DNA of 64,000 bases, taken from Paracoccaceae bacterium. GTDB taxonomy: Bacteria; Pseudomonadota; Alphaproteobacteria; Rhodobacterales; Rhodobacteraceae. This document shows, in pieces, positions 15,623 to 24,390 of the stretch. The notes below the pieces were generated by a model. It saw only the letters and a list, made by a program, of their open reading frames with translations, was not told the origin of the DNA and searched no databases. Location: NCBI GenBank assembly GCA_947476475.1, contig CANJQT010000006.1:1-64000 (forward strand), read 5' to 3'. Within the stretch, counting starts at the first letter, position 1; the number at the start of each line of letters is the position of its first letter. The translations under genes and the position numbers were made by a program.

Positions 15623-17878
15623 ATGGCACGCATTCCTTCAAAAGACGAAATCCTCGGCTGGATAGCCGACAATCCCGGCCTCTCGGCCAAGCGCGATATC
15701 GCCAAGGCCTTTGGCATCAAGGGCGCCGAGCGGATCGAACTGAAGCGGATCCTCAAGGAGCTGGAAGGCGAAGGCACGCTGGAACGGCGGCGCAAAAGCT
15801 ACCGTGACGCCGAGGCCCTTCCGCCGGTGTCGGTTCTGGTGATCCTGCCGGTCGACAGGCAGGGTGACCAATTCGCCCGCGCCATCGAATGGCAGGGCGA
15901 GGGGCCAGAGCCGCGCATCCTGTTTCAGCCGCGCAAGTCCGACGCGCCAGTGGCCGAGGGCGACCGCATCCTTGCCCGTCTGAACCCGGTCAAGGGCCAG
16001 GATCACCAGTACGAGGCGCGCCTGATCCGCAAGATCGGCACCAACCCGATCCGCATTGTCGGCATCTTCCGCAAGGCCACCGAAGGCGGGCGGATCATCG
16101 CCATCGACAAGGGATCGGACAAGGAATGGCTGGTCGCGGCCGAAGCCACCCAATCCGCGAAAGACGGCGAACTGGTCGAGGCGGAACTGGCCGGGCCAAA
16201 AGGCCGGCTCGGCCTGCCGCGCGCCCGCATCGTCGAACGGCTGGGTGATCCGTCCGCGCCCAAAGCCGTTTCCCTGATCGCCATCCATCAGCACGGCATT
16301 CCCGACGCCTTCCCCGACGCGGTGATCGCCGAGGCCGATGCGATGGCGACCGCCCCCCTGGGCGCGCGCGAAGACCTGCGCGCCCTTCCCTTCCTGACCA
16401 TCGACCCGTCGGATGCCCGTGACCGCGACGATGCCTGCTACGCCCATGCCGACGAGAATCCGCAAAACCCCGGCGGCTACATCGTATGGGTGGCGATCGC
16501 CGATGTCGCCCATTACGTCACCCCGCAATCCGCGCTTGACCGCGAGGCGCGCCATCGCGGCAATTCCAGCTATTTCCCCGACCGGGTGGTGCCGATGCTG
16601 CCCGACCGGCTGTCGAACGACCTTTGTTCGCTGCATGAAAACGTCGATCGCGCCGTCATTGCCGTGCGCATGGTGCTTGACGCCCATGGCCGCAAGCTTT
16701 CGCACCGCTTCACCCGCGGCCTGATCCGTTCGGTCGCCGCCTGCGCCTATGAGGAGGTTCAGACCGCCCAGGACGGTTCCCCGAACGACCGTATGGCCCC
16801 GCTTCTGGCCGAAGTGATCGCCCCCCTTTACGCGGCCTATGCCGCCTGCATCACCGCCCGCACCGCGCGCCAGCCGCTTGACCTCGACCTTCCCGAACGC
16901 AAGATCGAACTGACCCCGGACGGGCGGGTGAAATCCGTGGCCTTCAAGGAAAGGCTTGATGCCCACCGGCTGATCGAGGAATTCATGATCCTCGCCAATG
17001 TCTCGGCCGCCGAAGAACTTATCCGTCTGCGCCGCCCGCTTTTGTACCGTGTCCACGAAGAACCCAGTCCTGAAAAGATCGACGCGCTGCGCGAAACCGC
17101 CGAAGCCTCGGGCTTTACGTTGGCCAAGGGGCAGGTGCTGCAAACCTCGGCGCTCAACCGGCTTTTGCAGCAATCGCAGGGCACGGAATTCGACGAATTG
17201 ATGAATGTCACCATGCTGCGCTCGATGACGCAGGCCTATTACAACCCTGAAAACTTCGGCCATTTTGGCCTCGCACTGGCGAACTACGCCCATTTCACCT
17301 CGCCTATCCGCCGCTATTCCGACCTGATCGTGCACCGGGCGCTGATTGCGGGCCACGGCTGGGGTCAGGACGGACTCAGCCAGCAGGACGTCGAGATGCT
17401 GAGCGAAACCGCCCAGCACATTTCGGACACCGAGCGGCGCAGCATGGCCGCCGAACGCGACACGACCGACCGCTATCTGGCCGCCTATCTGTCAGACCGG
17501 GTGGGGGCGGAATTCAGCGGGCGCATCAGCGGCGTGGCCAATTTCGGCCTATTCGTGAAGCTTGACGAAACCGGGGCCGACGGGCTGATCCCGATCCGCA
17601 CCCTCGGGCGCGAATTCTTCCATTACGACGCAGACAATCAGACCCTGATGGGGTCCGACAGCGGCAGGATCATCCGTTTGGGCCAGCGTGTCACCGTGCG
17701 GCTGGCCGAGGCGGTGCCCGTCACCGGAGGGCTGACGCTGGAACTGCTGGAGATTGAGGGCGAACAGATGCCCGGTGGCCCGTCGGCCAAACGCGGGCGG
17801 CGCACACCGCGCAAGCCAGGTCCCGCAAGGGTCAAGGCGACCAAGCTGAAACGCAAGGTCGAACGGCAACGCAGATGA
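15623..17878 (+). CDS. rnr: Ribonuclease R
   Basis: RNase R is the processive 3'-5' exoribonuclease that degrades structured RNA and takes part in rRNA quality control. The 751-residue protein has an N-terminal winged helix (residues 1-60), cold-shock-like domains, and the RNB catalytic domain with the Mg-binding motif TIDPSDARDRDDACYA at about 260-275. An S1 domain follows (VGAEFSGRISGVANFGLFVK, about 625-700), then a Lys/Arg-rich tail. GGGGGAAG precedes ATG 15623. The stop codon overlaps the next start (ATGA). Confidence 0.96.
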   Translation: MARIPSKDEILGWIADNPGLSAKRDIAKAFGIKGAERIELKRILKELEGEGTLERRRKSYRDAEALPPVSVLVILPVDRQGDQFARAIEWQGEGPEPRILFQPRKSDAPVAEGDRILARLNPVKGQDHQYEARLIRKIGTNPIRIVGIFRKATEGGRIIAIDKGSDKEWLVAAEATQSAKDGELVEAELAGPKGRLGLPRARIVERLGDPSAPKAVSLIAIHQHGIPDAFPDAVIAEADAMATAPLGAREDLRALPFLTIDPSDARDRDDACYAHADENPQNPGGYIVWVAIADVAHYVTPQSALDREARHRGNSSYFPDRVVPMLPDRLSNDLCSLHENVDRAVIAVRMVLDAHGRKLSHRFTRGLIRSVAACAYEEVQTAQDGSPNDRMAPLLAEVIAPLYAAYAACITARTARQPLDLDLPERKIELTPDGRVKSVAFKERLDAHRLIEEFMILANVSAAEELIRLRRPLLYRVHEEPSPEKIDALRETAEASGFTLAKGQVLQTSALNRLLQQSQGTEFDELMNVTMLRSMTQAYYNPENFGHFGLALANYAHFTSPIRRYSDLIVHRALIAGHGWGQDGLSQQDVEMLSETAQHISDTERRSMAAERDTTDRYLAAYLSDRVGAEFSGRISGVANFGLFVKLDETGADGLIPIRTLGREFFHYDADNQTLMGSDSGRIIRLGQRVTVRLAEAVPVTGGLTLELLEIEGEQMPGGPSAKRGRRTPRKPGPARVKATKLKRKVERQRR

Positions 17879-19005
17879 CGGCGGCCGACGCGGATTTCGC
17901 AAGCTGGCGCGCGGGCTTTTACCAGCGCGCCCTCGCTCAAGGGATCGCGCCCACGACGCTCAGCGCCGCGCTCGTTGATCTGCAGCCCCTGCCCGAGGTT
18001 CTGGACAAGGATCGCGCGCAGGCGGAATTCACCCTGACGGTCCGCGACTACCTCGACCGGGTGCTGACGCCTGCACGCATTATGGCAGGGCAGGCGGCGC
18101 TGGCCCGGCATGCAGACCTTTTTGCCCGTCTCGAAGCCCACTTCGGGGTCGAGCGTGCAATCCTTGCCGCGATCTGGGGGATCGAGACGTCTTACGGCCA
18201 GAATCGCGGAACCCAGCCGCTGCTCTCCGCGCTGGCGACCCTTGCCCATGACGGTCGGCGTGCCGCCTTTTTCGAAGGTGAATGCCTTGCGGCCCTGCGT
18301 CTGGCGGACCGCTGCGGCATCGACCCCTCTCGCCTCTCCGGCAGTTGGGCCGGGGCCTCTGGCCATATGCAGTTCATGCCCTCTTCCGTCCTCGCCCATG
18401 CACTCGACTTCGACGGCGATGGCCGGATCGACCTCTGGTCCGATGATCCCGCCGACGCGCTGGCCTCGGCCGCCGCCTATCTGCGGCATTTCGGCTGGCA
18501 CGCCGGCGAAGCGCCGATCACCCGCGCCCACCCGTCGCCGGTTTTTGACCCCTACTGTTCGGGCCGTGCCCATCGGCTGACCCTGACCGGCTGGCAGGCC
18601 CGCGGCGTTGGCGCCGATCCGGGCACCGCCGGGGAAGACCTTGCCTTGATTCTGCCGGCCGGCCACGACGGCCCCGGGTTTTTCTGGGGGCCGAATGCCG
18701 ATGTGCTCGCCCGCTACAACGGATCGGAAAGCTATGTTCTTGCGGTGGCACTGCTGGCCGCGCGGCTGGCAGGCAGGCCGGTGCCGGACCTTGTCTGGCC
18801 CCTGCACGACCGCGCCCTAAGCGCGTCGGAAAAGCGCGAGGTGCAGGAACGCCTTGCCGCCCTTGGCCATGACCCCGGCGGGGCGGACGGGCGCATCGGT
18901 CCGAACACGGTGCGGGCGCTGAAAGACTGGCAAAGGGCCGTTGGCCTGCCTGCCGACGGTCATCCCACCGCCGCTTTGCTCGACCGTCTCAGACAAAAGG
19001 GTTAA
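17875..19005 (+). CDS. MltB-family lytic murein transglycosylase with C-terminal peptidoglycan-binding domain
   Basis: The 376-residue protein has the SLT catalytic region: AAIWGIETSYGQNRG supplies the catalytic Glu (about residue 104), followed by GSWAGASGHMQFMPSS and DFDGDGRIDLW. A C-terminal peptidoglycan-binding domain occupies about 310-376 (LAALGHDPGGADGRIGPNTV). Such enzymes cleave glycan strands to 1,6-anhydro products in the periplasm. No signal peptide or lipobox is present; the start overlaps the rnr stop and no in-frame start lies upstream. Either export uses another route or the true N-terminus has been lost. Confidence 0.88.
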   Translation: MTAADADFASWRAGFYQRALAQGIAPTTLSAALVDLQPLPEVLDKDRAQAEFTLTVRDYLDRVLTPARIMAGQAALARHADLFARLEAHFGVERAILAAIWGIETSYGQNRGTQPLLSALATLAHDGRRAAFFEGECLAALRLADRCGIDPSRLSGSWAGASGHMQFMPSSVLAHALDFDGDGRIDLWSDDPADALASAAAYLRHFGWHAGEAPITRAHPSPVFDPYCSGRAHRLTLTGWQARGVGADPGTAGEDLALILPAGHDGPGFFWGPNADVLARYNGSESYVLAVALLAARLAGRPVPDLVWPLHDRALSASEKREVQERLAALGHDPGGADGRIGPNTVRALKDWQRAVGLPADGHPTAALLDRLRQKG

Positions 19006-19122
19006 TGCCCCGCCGCCAGACGTCGCGGATGGCGCAAATCCCTACCAAAGCCATACGTAAGCCATACGTTGGCTTTCGCCGCCACTCTCCGGGTTAAGCC
19101 AGCGTTCTCAAAATCTTGCACG

Positions 19123-19157
19123 AAAAAACCGCCCCCGCACATGCGATCCGGGGGCGG
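19123..19157 (-). terminator. Rho-independent terminator of gabT
   Basis: On the minus strand, the stem 19150-19157/19129-19136 (CCGCCCCC pairing with GGGGGCGG) is followed by six T residues (19123-19128). It lies 32 nt past the gabT stop. Confidence 0.85.
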
Positions 19158-19188
19158 CCCATTCATTTTCTCATAACCGCTGGCCGCG

Positions 19189-20466
19189 TCAGGCCTTGCG
19201 CGCGGCGCGGATCGAATCTTCCAGCTTGGCCAGCGCCTCGCCGAATACGCCGTCCTGGATGGTCAACGGCGACAGGAAGCGGATGACATTGCCGTAAACC
19301 CCGCATGTCAGCAGCAACAGACCCCGGTTCAGCGCCTCGAGCCGGACCTTGTTCGCGAAATCCGCCGACGGCTTTCCCGTCACCGCATCCTTGAACTCGA
19401 CCGCGTTCATGAAGCCCGGGCCACGGATATCGGCGATTTCGGGCACATCGGCACGCAGGGATTCCAGATGCTGCTTCAGCCGCGATCCAAGCCGGTTGGC
19501 GCGGTCACAAAGCCCTTCTTCTTCAATGACATCCAGCACCGCATTCGCCGCCGCGATCCCCATCGGCGAGCCGCCATAGGTGCCGCCAAGCCCACCCGGG
19601 CCGGGCGCATCCATGATCTCGGCGCGCCCGGTCACGGCGGCCAGCGGGAACCCCCCGGCCAGCGCTTTGGCCATGGTCATCAGGTCGGGCTGCACGTCGT
19701 GATGTTCCATCGCGAACATCTTGCCGGTGCGGGCAAAGCCGGTTTGCACCTCGTCCGCGATCAGCAAGATCCCATGCTCGTCACAAATCGCGCGCAGCGC
19801 CTTCATGAAATCGCGCGGGGCCTCGTAAAAACCACCCTCGCCCTGCACCGGCTCAAGGATGATTGCCGCCACCCGCTTCGGGTCCACATCGGCCTTGAAC
19901 AGATACTGAAGCGCATCAATCGACTGTTCAACCGTCACCCCATGCATCGCCACCGGGAAGGGCACGTGGAAGACATCATTCGGCATCGCGCCAAAGCCGA
20001 CCTTGTAAGGCACGACCTTTCCGGTCAGCGCCATGCCCATGAACGTGCGGCCATGAAAAGCCCCAGTAAAGGCCACTACCGCCTGACGGCCGGTGGCCGC
20101 GCGGGCGATCTTTATCGCATTTTCAACGGCTTCCGCCCCGGTCGTGACGAAGATCGTTTTCTTCTCGCCCTTGATCGGAACGATGGCGTTCAGCCGTTCG
20201 GCCAGACGGACATAGTTTTCATAGGGCACGACCTGATGGCAGGTGTGGGTGAAGTGATCGAGCTGATCCTTCACCGCCGCAATCACCTTCGGATGGCGGT
20301 GGCCGGTATTAACCACGGCAATCCCCGCCGCAAAGTCGATATAGCGGTTGCCTTCCTTGTCCCAGATCTCGGCGTTTTCGGCCTTTTCCACATAGATCTG
20401 GGTCATCACGCCCACGCCACGCGACATGGCGGCCTTGCGGCGGACTTCGATTTCGGCGTTCTTCAT
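19189..20466 (-). CDS. gabT: 4-aminobutyrate--2-oxoglutarate transaminase
   Basis: This class III PLP aminotransferase converts GABA to succinate semialdehyde with 2-oxoglutarate as acceptor. Markers in the 425 residues are FAAGIAVVNTGHRHP, VTTGAEAVENAIKIAR, the PLP Asp in LLIADEVQTGFARTG and the Schiff-base Lys in MTMAKALAGGFPL. ATG 20466 has a GGGAG site. Closely related enzymes act on 5-aminovalerate or ornithine, so substrate assignment is by similarity. No succinate-semialdehyde dehydrogenase gene is adjacent. It is followed by a good terminator. Confidence 0.9.
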   Translation of the reverse strand: MKNAEIEVRRKAAMSRGVGVMTQIYVEKAENAEIWDKEGNRYIDFAAGIAVVNTGHRHPKVIAAVKDQLDHFTHTCHQVVPYENYVRLAERLNAIVPIKGEKKTIFVTTGAEAVENAIKIARAATGRQAVVAFTGAFHGRTFMGMALTGKVVPYKVGFGAMPNDVFHVPFPVAMHGVTVEQSIDALQYLFKADVDPKRVAAIILEPVQGEGGFYEAPRDFMKALRAICDEHGILLIADEVQTGFARTGKMFAMEHHDVQPDLMTMAKALAGGFPLAAVTGRAEIMDAPGPGGLGGTYGGSPMGIAAANAVLDVIEEEGLCDRANRLGSRLKQHLESLRADVPEIADIRGPGFMNAVEFKDAVTGKPSADFANKVRLEALNRGLLLLTCGVYGNVIRFLSPLTIQDGVFGEALAKLEDSIRAARKA

Positions 20467-20615
20467 GGGCGATCTCCCGGTGGTGGCCGCGCCAGATGCG
20501 CAGCGGTCCGATTTCAGGTTGCTTGATCCGCCTGTCAAAGCCAGCCGGAGGATTGCTCGGAAAATATGATCAAAATTCCAAATAGGAAAGCCCGAATCTG
20601 CCGTGCCAGCCTACA

Positions 20616-21359
20616 TCAGCCCTTCTTTTCCACCAGACAATTGCCGCCATCCACCACGATCGTCGCCCCGTTCACATAGGCTGCCCCATCCGACGCAAGG
20701 AAAGCGATGATTGCCGCAACCTCGTCTGGCGTTCCAGCGCGGCCGGGGGGCGTGGCACGGGCGGCCTGCAATTCCGCCTCGGTCGACGCGCCAGTGGCGA
20801 TCCAGCCCGGCGCCACCGCGTTCACCGTCACACCCTGCGCCGCCAGTTCCAACGCCAAAGCCCGGGTCAGGCCGACCATACCCGCCTTTGCCGCCGAATA
20901 GGCGCTGTCACCGGGGTTCGATACGACCGGCCCGGTGACGGACGACACCATCACCACCCGCCCCCAGCCTTTCGCCACCATGGCGGGCAGAAAGGCGCGG
21001 CTGACGAGGGCGGCGGTGGTCAGGGTCACATCCATCTGCCGCAGCCATTCAGCGTGGGTCAGATCAAGGAAGGGCTTCTGCAACGCCAGCGCGTTCACCG
21101 TGCCCATCCCGGCATTGTTGACCAGCACATCCACCGGCCCCACGGATTTGGCCAACCTGTCTACCTGGTCCGGCTCTGTCAGATCGGCGACATGGGCCGT
21201 CACCTCGGCCCCCAGCGCCCTGAGTTCATCGGCACGGTCATGGATCCGGGCGGTGGTCGCTGCAATCGCCAGACGGTGGCCACCCATGGCCAGCAGCCGC
21301 GCGGTGGCAAAGCCGATCCCATCCGCTGCGCCCGCCCCGGTGACCAACGCCCGGCGCAT
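20616..21359 (-). CDS. SDR family NAD(P)-dependent oxidoreductase
   Basis: The 247-residue classical SDR has the cofactor loop TGAGAADGIGFATAR, the NNAG strand (VDVLVNNAGMGTVN), the catalytic Ser in VVMVSSVTG and the YxxxK site in YSAAKAGMVGLTRALALE. It ends in the usual YVNGATIVVDGGN. It resembles FabG-like reductases but its substrate cannot be read from sequence. ATG 21359 overlaps the rppH stop (TGATG), making it the last gene of the gpmI-envC-ctpA-rppH-SDR run. Confidence 0.88.
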   Translation of the reverse strand: MRRALVTGAGAADGIGFATARLLAMGGHRLAIAATTARIHDRADELRALGAEVTAHVADLTEPDQVDRLAKSVGPVDVLVNNAGMGTVNALALQKPFLDLTHAEWLRQMDVTLTTAALVSRAFLPAMVAKGWGRVVMVSSVTGPVVSNPGDSAYSAAKAGMVGLTRALALELAAQGVTVNAVAPGWIATGASTEAELQAARATPPGRAGTPDEVAAIIAFLASDGAAYVNGATIVVDGGNCLVEKKG

Positions 21360-21844
21360 CACGCCAGATAGGCGCGGAACGCGTCCACGACTTCCTGATA
21401 GACGTCGCGTTTGAAGGGCACGATGGCTGCCAGCATCTCGTCCGCCGCCACCCATTTCCAGCGCGAGAATTCCGGGTGCGCGGTGGCGATGTTGACCTGA
21501 TCATCGCGCCCAAGAAACCTGTAAAGGAACCATTTCTGCCGTTGGCCCTTGTACTTGCCACCCCAGACCTTACCCAAAAGCTCGGGCGGCAAGTCATAGG
21601 TCACCCAATGATGGGTCTTGCCGACAAATTCGACCAGATCGGCGGTCACGCCGGTTTCCTCGCACAATTCGCGCAACGCTGCCTGACGGGGCTTTTCGCC
21701 ATCGTCGATCCCGCCCTGCGGCATCTGCCATGCAGGGCTGTCGCTGTCCTTGCGTTGGCCGGCGAAGATCCGGCCCTCGGCATTGATCAGCATCACGCCG
21801 ACGCAGGACCGATAGGGAAGCACGTCGATTTCGGCAGGGGTCAT
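21359..21844 (-). CDS. rppH: RNA pyrophosphohydrolase (Nudix)
   Basis: RppH removes pyrophosphate from triphosphorylated mRNA 5' ends, triggering RNase E decay; alphaproteobacterial homologues are also described as dinucleoside polyphosphate hydrolases. The 161 residues start [21 protein letters not shown] and carry a complete Nudix box ([20 protein letters not shown], then TGV). The typical [10 protein letters not shown] and [14 protein letters not shown] segments follow. Start 21844 gives the family N-terminus [12 protein letters not shown] but has a weak ribosome site; coupling to ctpA 56 nt upstream is possible. Confidence 0.94.
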   Translation of the reverse strand: MTPAEIDVLPYRSCVGVMLINAEGRIFAGQRKDSDSPAWQMPQGGIDDGEKPRQAALRELCEETGVTADLVEFVGKTHHWVTYDLPPELLGKVWGGKYKGQRQKWFLYRFLGRDDQVNIATAHPEFSRWKWVAADEMLAAIVPFKRDVYQEVVDAFRAYLA

Positions 21845-21900
21845 GGCGGCTTTCGCATTTCGATCCCCAGGCCGGATGATCCCGCCCCGGGACACTTTGG

Positions 21901-23253
21901 TCAGGGTTTGGTCTGAACGACGGTCAGGCCTTTGATGATGTCGATCGCGTAGGCCATCTGGTAATCGTCAAGCCGACGCTTGGCGGCTTCCGCGGCCTTT
22001 GCCTGTTCTTCCATCAGCAACTTGATCTCGTCTTCGCTCATCGAATCGTTCGACAGGCTGCCCCGCAGGTCGGCTTCGGTGCGGGCCTTGCGGGCGGCAC
22101 TTTCCTCGGGTGTCTCGACCGGAGCATTCGGATCGACCACCGGCGGTTCAGGCTGTTCCACGACGATGTCGGGCGAAATGCCCAGATTCTGAATAGACCG
22201 GCCCGACGGCGTGTAATAGCGCGCCGTTGTCAGGCGCATGGCCGCGTCGCCCTTCAGCGGGATCACCGTCTGAACCGACCCTTTGCCAAAGCTCTTGGTG
22301 CCGACCACGATCGCGCGGTGATGATCCTGCAGAGCCCCAGTGACGATTTCAGAGGCCGAGGCAGACCCCCCGTTTATCAACACCACCACCGGCTTGCCCT
22401 GCGCCAGATCTCCGGGTTCGGCGTTGAAGCGTTCGCTGTCCTGGGGATTGCGCCCGCGGGTCGAGACGATTTCGCCCTTGTCAAGGAAGGCATCCGAAAC
22501 GGCGATGGCCTGATTAAGCAACCCGCCGGGGTTGTTGCGCAGGTCGATGACAAAGCCGTTCACATTGTCGATGCCACCCAGCTCTTCGACGGATTTCTTG
22601 ATCCCGTCCTGCAGGCCACTGAAGGTCTGGTCGCTGAAGGATGTGATCCGCAGCACGACCGTATTGGTTTCAGTGCGCGCCTTCACGGCGGCGATCGTAA
22701 TGGTGTCGCGGGTCAGGGTCACGTCAAAGGGTTCGTCCTTGCCTTCACGCGCGATGGTGATCACGATCTCGGATCCGACCGGGCCACGCATCAGGGTCAC
22801 GGCGTCATCCAACGTGAGCCCCAGAACGCTTTCACCATTCACATGGGTGATGTAGTCGCCGGGCTGAATGCCGGCTTCGGCAGCCGGCGTGCCGTCTATA
22901 GGCGACACCACTTTCACAAAGCCCTTGTCCTGCGTGACTTCGATCCCCAGCCCGCCAAACTCGCCACTGGTCTGTTCGCGCATGTCGGCGAACGCTTCGG
23001 CAGACAGATAGTTCGAATGCGGATCAAGCGAGGTCAGCATCCCGTTGATCGCAGCTTCGATCAGCTTCTTGTCATCGACCTGCTCGACATACTGCGCGCG
23101 GACGCGCTCGAAGATATCGCCAAACAGATCAAGCTGTTCGTAAACCGAGGTCGGCTTGTCAGTCTCTTGCGCGACCAGAGGTCCGGCAATCTGCGTGGTC
23201 AGCGCCAGCCCGACGGCAGTGCCCATCAAGGCCGAATAGACAAATTTCTTCAT
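21901..23253 (-). CDS. ctpA: S41 family carboxy-terminal processing peptidase
   Basis: CtpA-type serine proteases trim the C-termini of periplasmic proteins, including murein hydrolases. The 450-residue precursor has a signal peptide ([20 protein letters not shown]), a PDZ domain around 100-175 ([20 protein letters not shown]) and the S41 core with catalytic Ser and Lys in [12 protein letters not shown] and [13 protein letters not shown]. The C-terminal 70 residues are charged and helical. It begins 3 nt after the EnvC-like stop, which fits the known EnvC/LytM-protease partnership around peptidoglycan hydrolysis. Confidence 0.95.
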   Translation of the reverse strand: MKKFVYSALMGTAVGLALTTQIAGPLVAQETDKPTSVYEQLDLFGDIFERVRAQYVEQVDDKKLIEAAINGMLTSLDPHSNYLSAEAFADMREQTSGEFGGLGIEVTQDKGFVKVVSPIDGTPAAEAGIQPGDYITHVNGESVLGLTLDDAVTLMRGPVGSEIVITIAREGKDEPFDVTLTRDTITIAAVKARTETNTVVLRITSFSDQTFSGLQDGIKKSVEELGGIDNVNGFVIDLRNNPGGLLNQAIAVSDAFLDKGEIVSTRGRNPQDSERFNAEPGDLAQGKPVVVLINGGSASASEIVTGALQDHHRAIVVGTKSFGKGSVQTVIPLKGDAAMRLTTARYYTPSGRSIQNLGISPDIVVEQPEPPVVDPNAPVETPEESAARKARTEADLRGSLSNDSMSEDEIKLLMEEQAKAAEAAKRRLDDYQMAYAIDIIKGLTVVQTKP

Positions 23254-23256
23254 CGC

Positions 23257-24390
23257 CTAGTTTTCCTTCGTTTCCGCGAACCACGGGCCGGGGTCGATGG
23301 TTTCGCCCCCCTGTCTAAGTTCGATATAAAGCGTTTCTGTGCGTCCGGCGCCACTGCCTTCTTGCGCGGCCCCCGCAGCCACACCCTTAAGTTCATCTCC
23401 ACCCATCAGACCGACCGGATCGCCCGCAGCCAGAACATCACCGGTTTCACCGTAAACGGTGCCCATGCCTGCCAATACCAACAGATAGCCGGTTGCAGGT
23501 TCAAGAATCATCACATTTCCGTAGTCAAGAAGCGGGCCGCGATAGCGGATCGTCGCCGCCCATGGCGCGACCACAAGGGCGGCAGGATGGGTCGCTACCA
23601 GCATCCCGGGCCGCGTGATCCCTGCCGCATCCGCAGTCCCCGCGCGCCGCAGCAACCGGCCCAGCACCGGTAGGGGCAGGCTGCCCGCCGCCGAAGCGAA
23701 ATTGCCGCGCGGCGGGCTAATATCGGTTTCCATCCGCGCAAGACCCGTGGCGAAGGCATCCAGCGTATCGGCATTGTCGATCAGGGTGCGCAACTCCTCT
23801 GGGTCTTCCAGATAACGACGTGGAAGGTCGGTGCGGTCTTGGATCGCCTGCGCCAGGGCAGTGCGCGCGCCTTGCACCGCATCCATCCCCTTTTGCAGCA
23901 TCGCCGCCGTTTCCTCGTGAAGCGCGCGGATATTGCGCATTTCGGTCAGTTCGGCCTTCAGCTTGTCCGCCTCGGTCTGAACCGCCGGGGCGACGGACGA
24001 CAGTATCATTTCAGACCGCGCCGTGCCCAATGGCCCCGAGGGGTGCAGCATCAACAAGGGCGCCGGGCTTTGTTCCATCGTCGACATGACGCCCAGAAGC
24101 TGGCCAAGTTGATCGCGCCGCGCCTCGAAACCCGCCGATATTTCAGCCTCGCGAACTGCTGCCCCGCGCAGCGCCTGCCGCAAGGCTGCCAGCCCGGTTT
24201 CATAGGCCCGGATGGTCGCGGTCAGCGCCGCGATCCGGTCCTTGCCGCTGTCGGCCGCCTTCAGCGCCTCGATTGCCTGGCGCAGATCCGCGGCCGCCTG
24301 TTCGGCGGTCGTCGCAGGCAAACCTTCCGCACCGACAGGCTCGGCAAGGCCGATCACCGCGGCCAGCAAGACAGCAAAGCCAAACTTCAT
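23257..24390 (-). CDS. EnvC-like murein hydrolase activator (degenerate M23/LytM)
   Basis: The 377-residue protein has a signal peptide (FGFAVLLAAVIGLAEPVGA), a long coiled-coil region (about 25-205), and a C-terminal LytM-like domain (VVAPWAATIRYRGPLLDYGN, LYIELRQGGETIDPGPW). The zinc-binding HxxxD and HxH motifs of active M23 peptidases are missing, as in EnvC, so it should activate an amidase rather than cut peptidoglycan itself. The start overlaps the gpmI stop (ATGA) and ctpA follows by 3 nt. Confidence 0.88.
   Translation of the reverse strand: MKFGFAVLLAAVIGLAEPVGAEGLPATTAEQAAADLRQAIEALKAADSGKDRIAALTATIRAYETGLAALRQALRGAAVREAEISAGFEARRDQLGQLLGVMSTMEQSPAPLLMLHPSGPLGTARSEMILSSVAPAVQTEADKLKAELTEMRNIRALHEETAAMLQKGMDAVQGARTALAQAIQDRTDLPRRYLEDPEELRTLIDNADTLDAFATGLARMETDISPPRGNFASAAGSLPLPVLGRLLRRAGTADAAGITRPGMLVATHPAALVVAPWAATIRYRGPLLDYGNVMILEPATGYLLVLAGMGTVYGETGDVLAAGDPVGLMGGDELKGVAAGAAQEGSGAGRTETLYIELRQGGETIDPGPWFAETKEN

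Noticed and set aside
15638-17419. 593-codon minus-strand frame opposite rnr
   Set aside because: Antisense shadow of rnr; no ribosome site and no recognisable domain despite its length.
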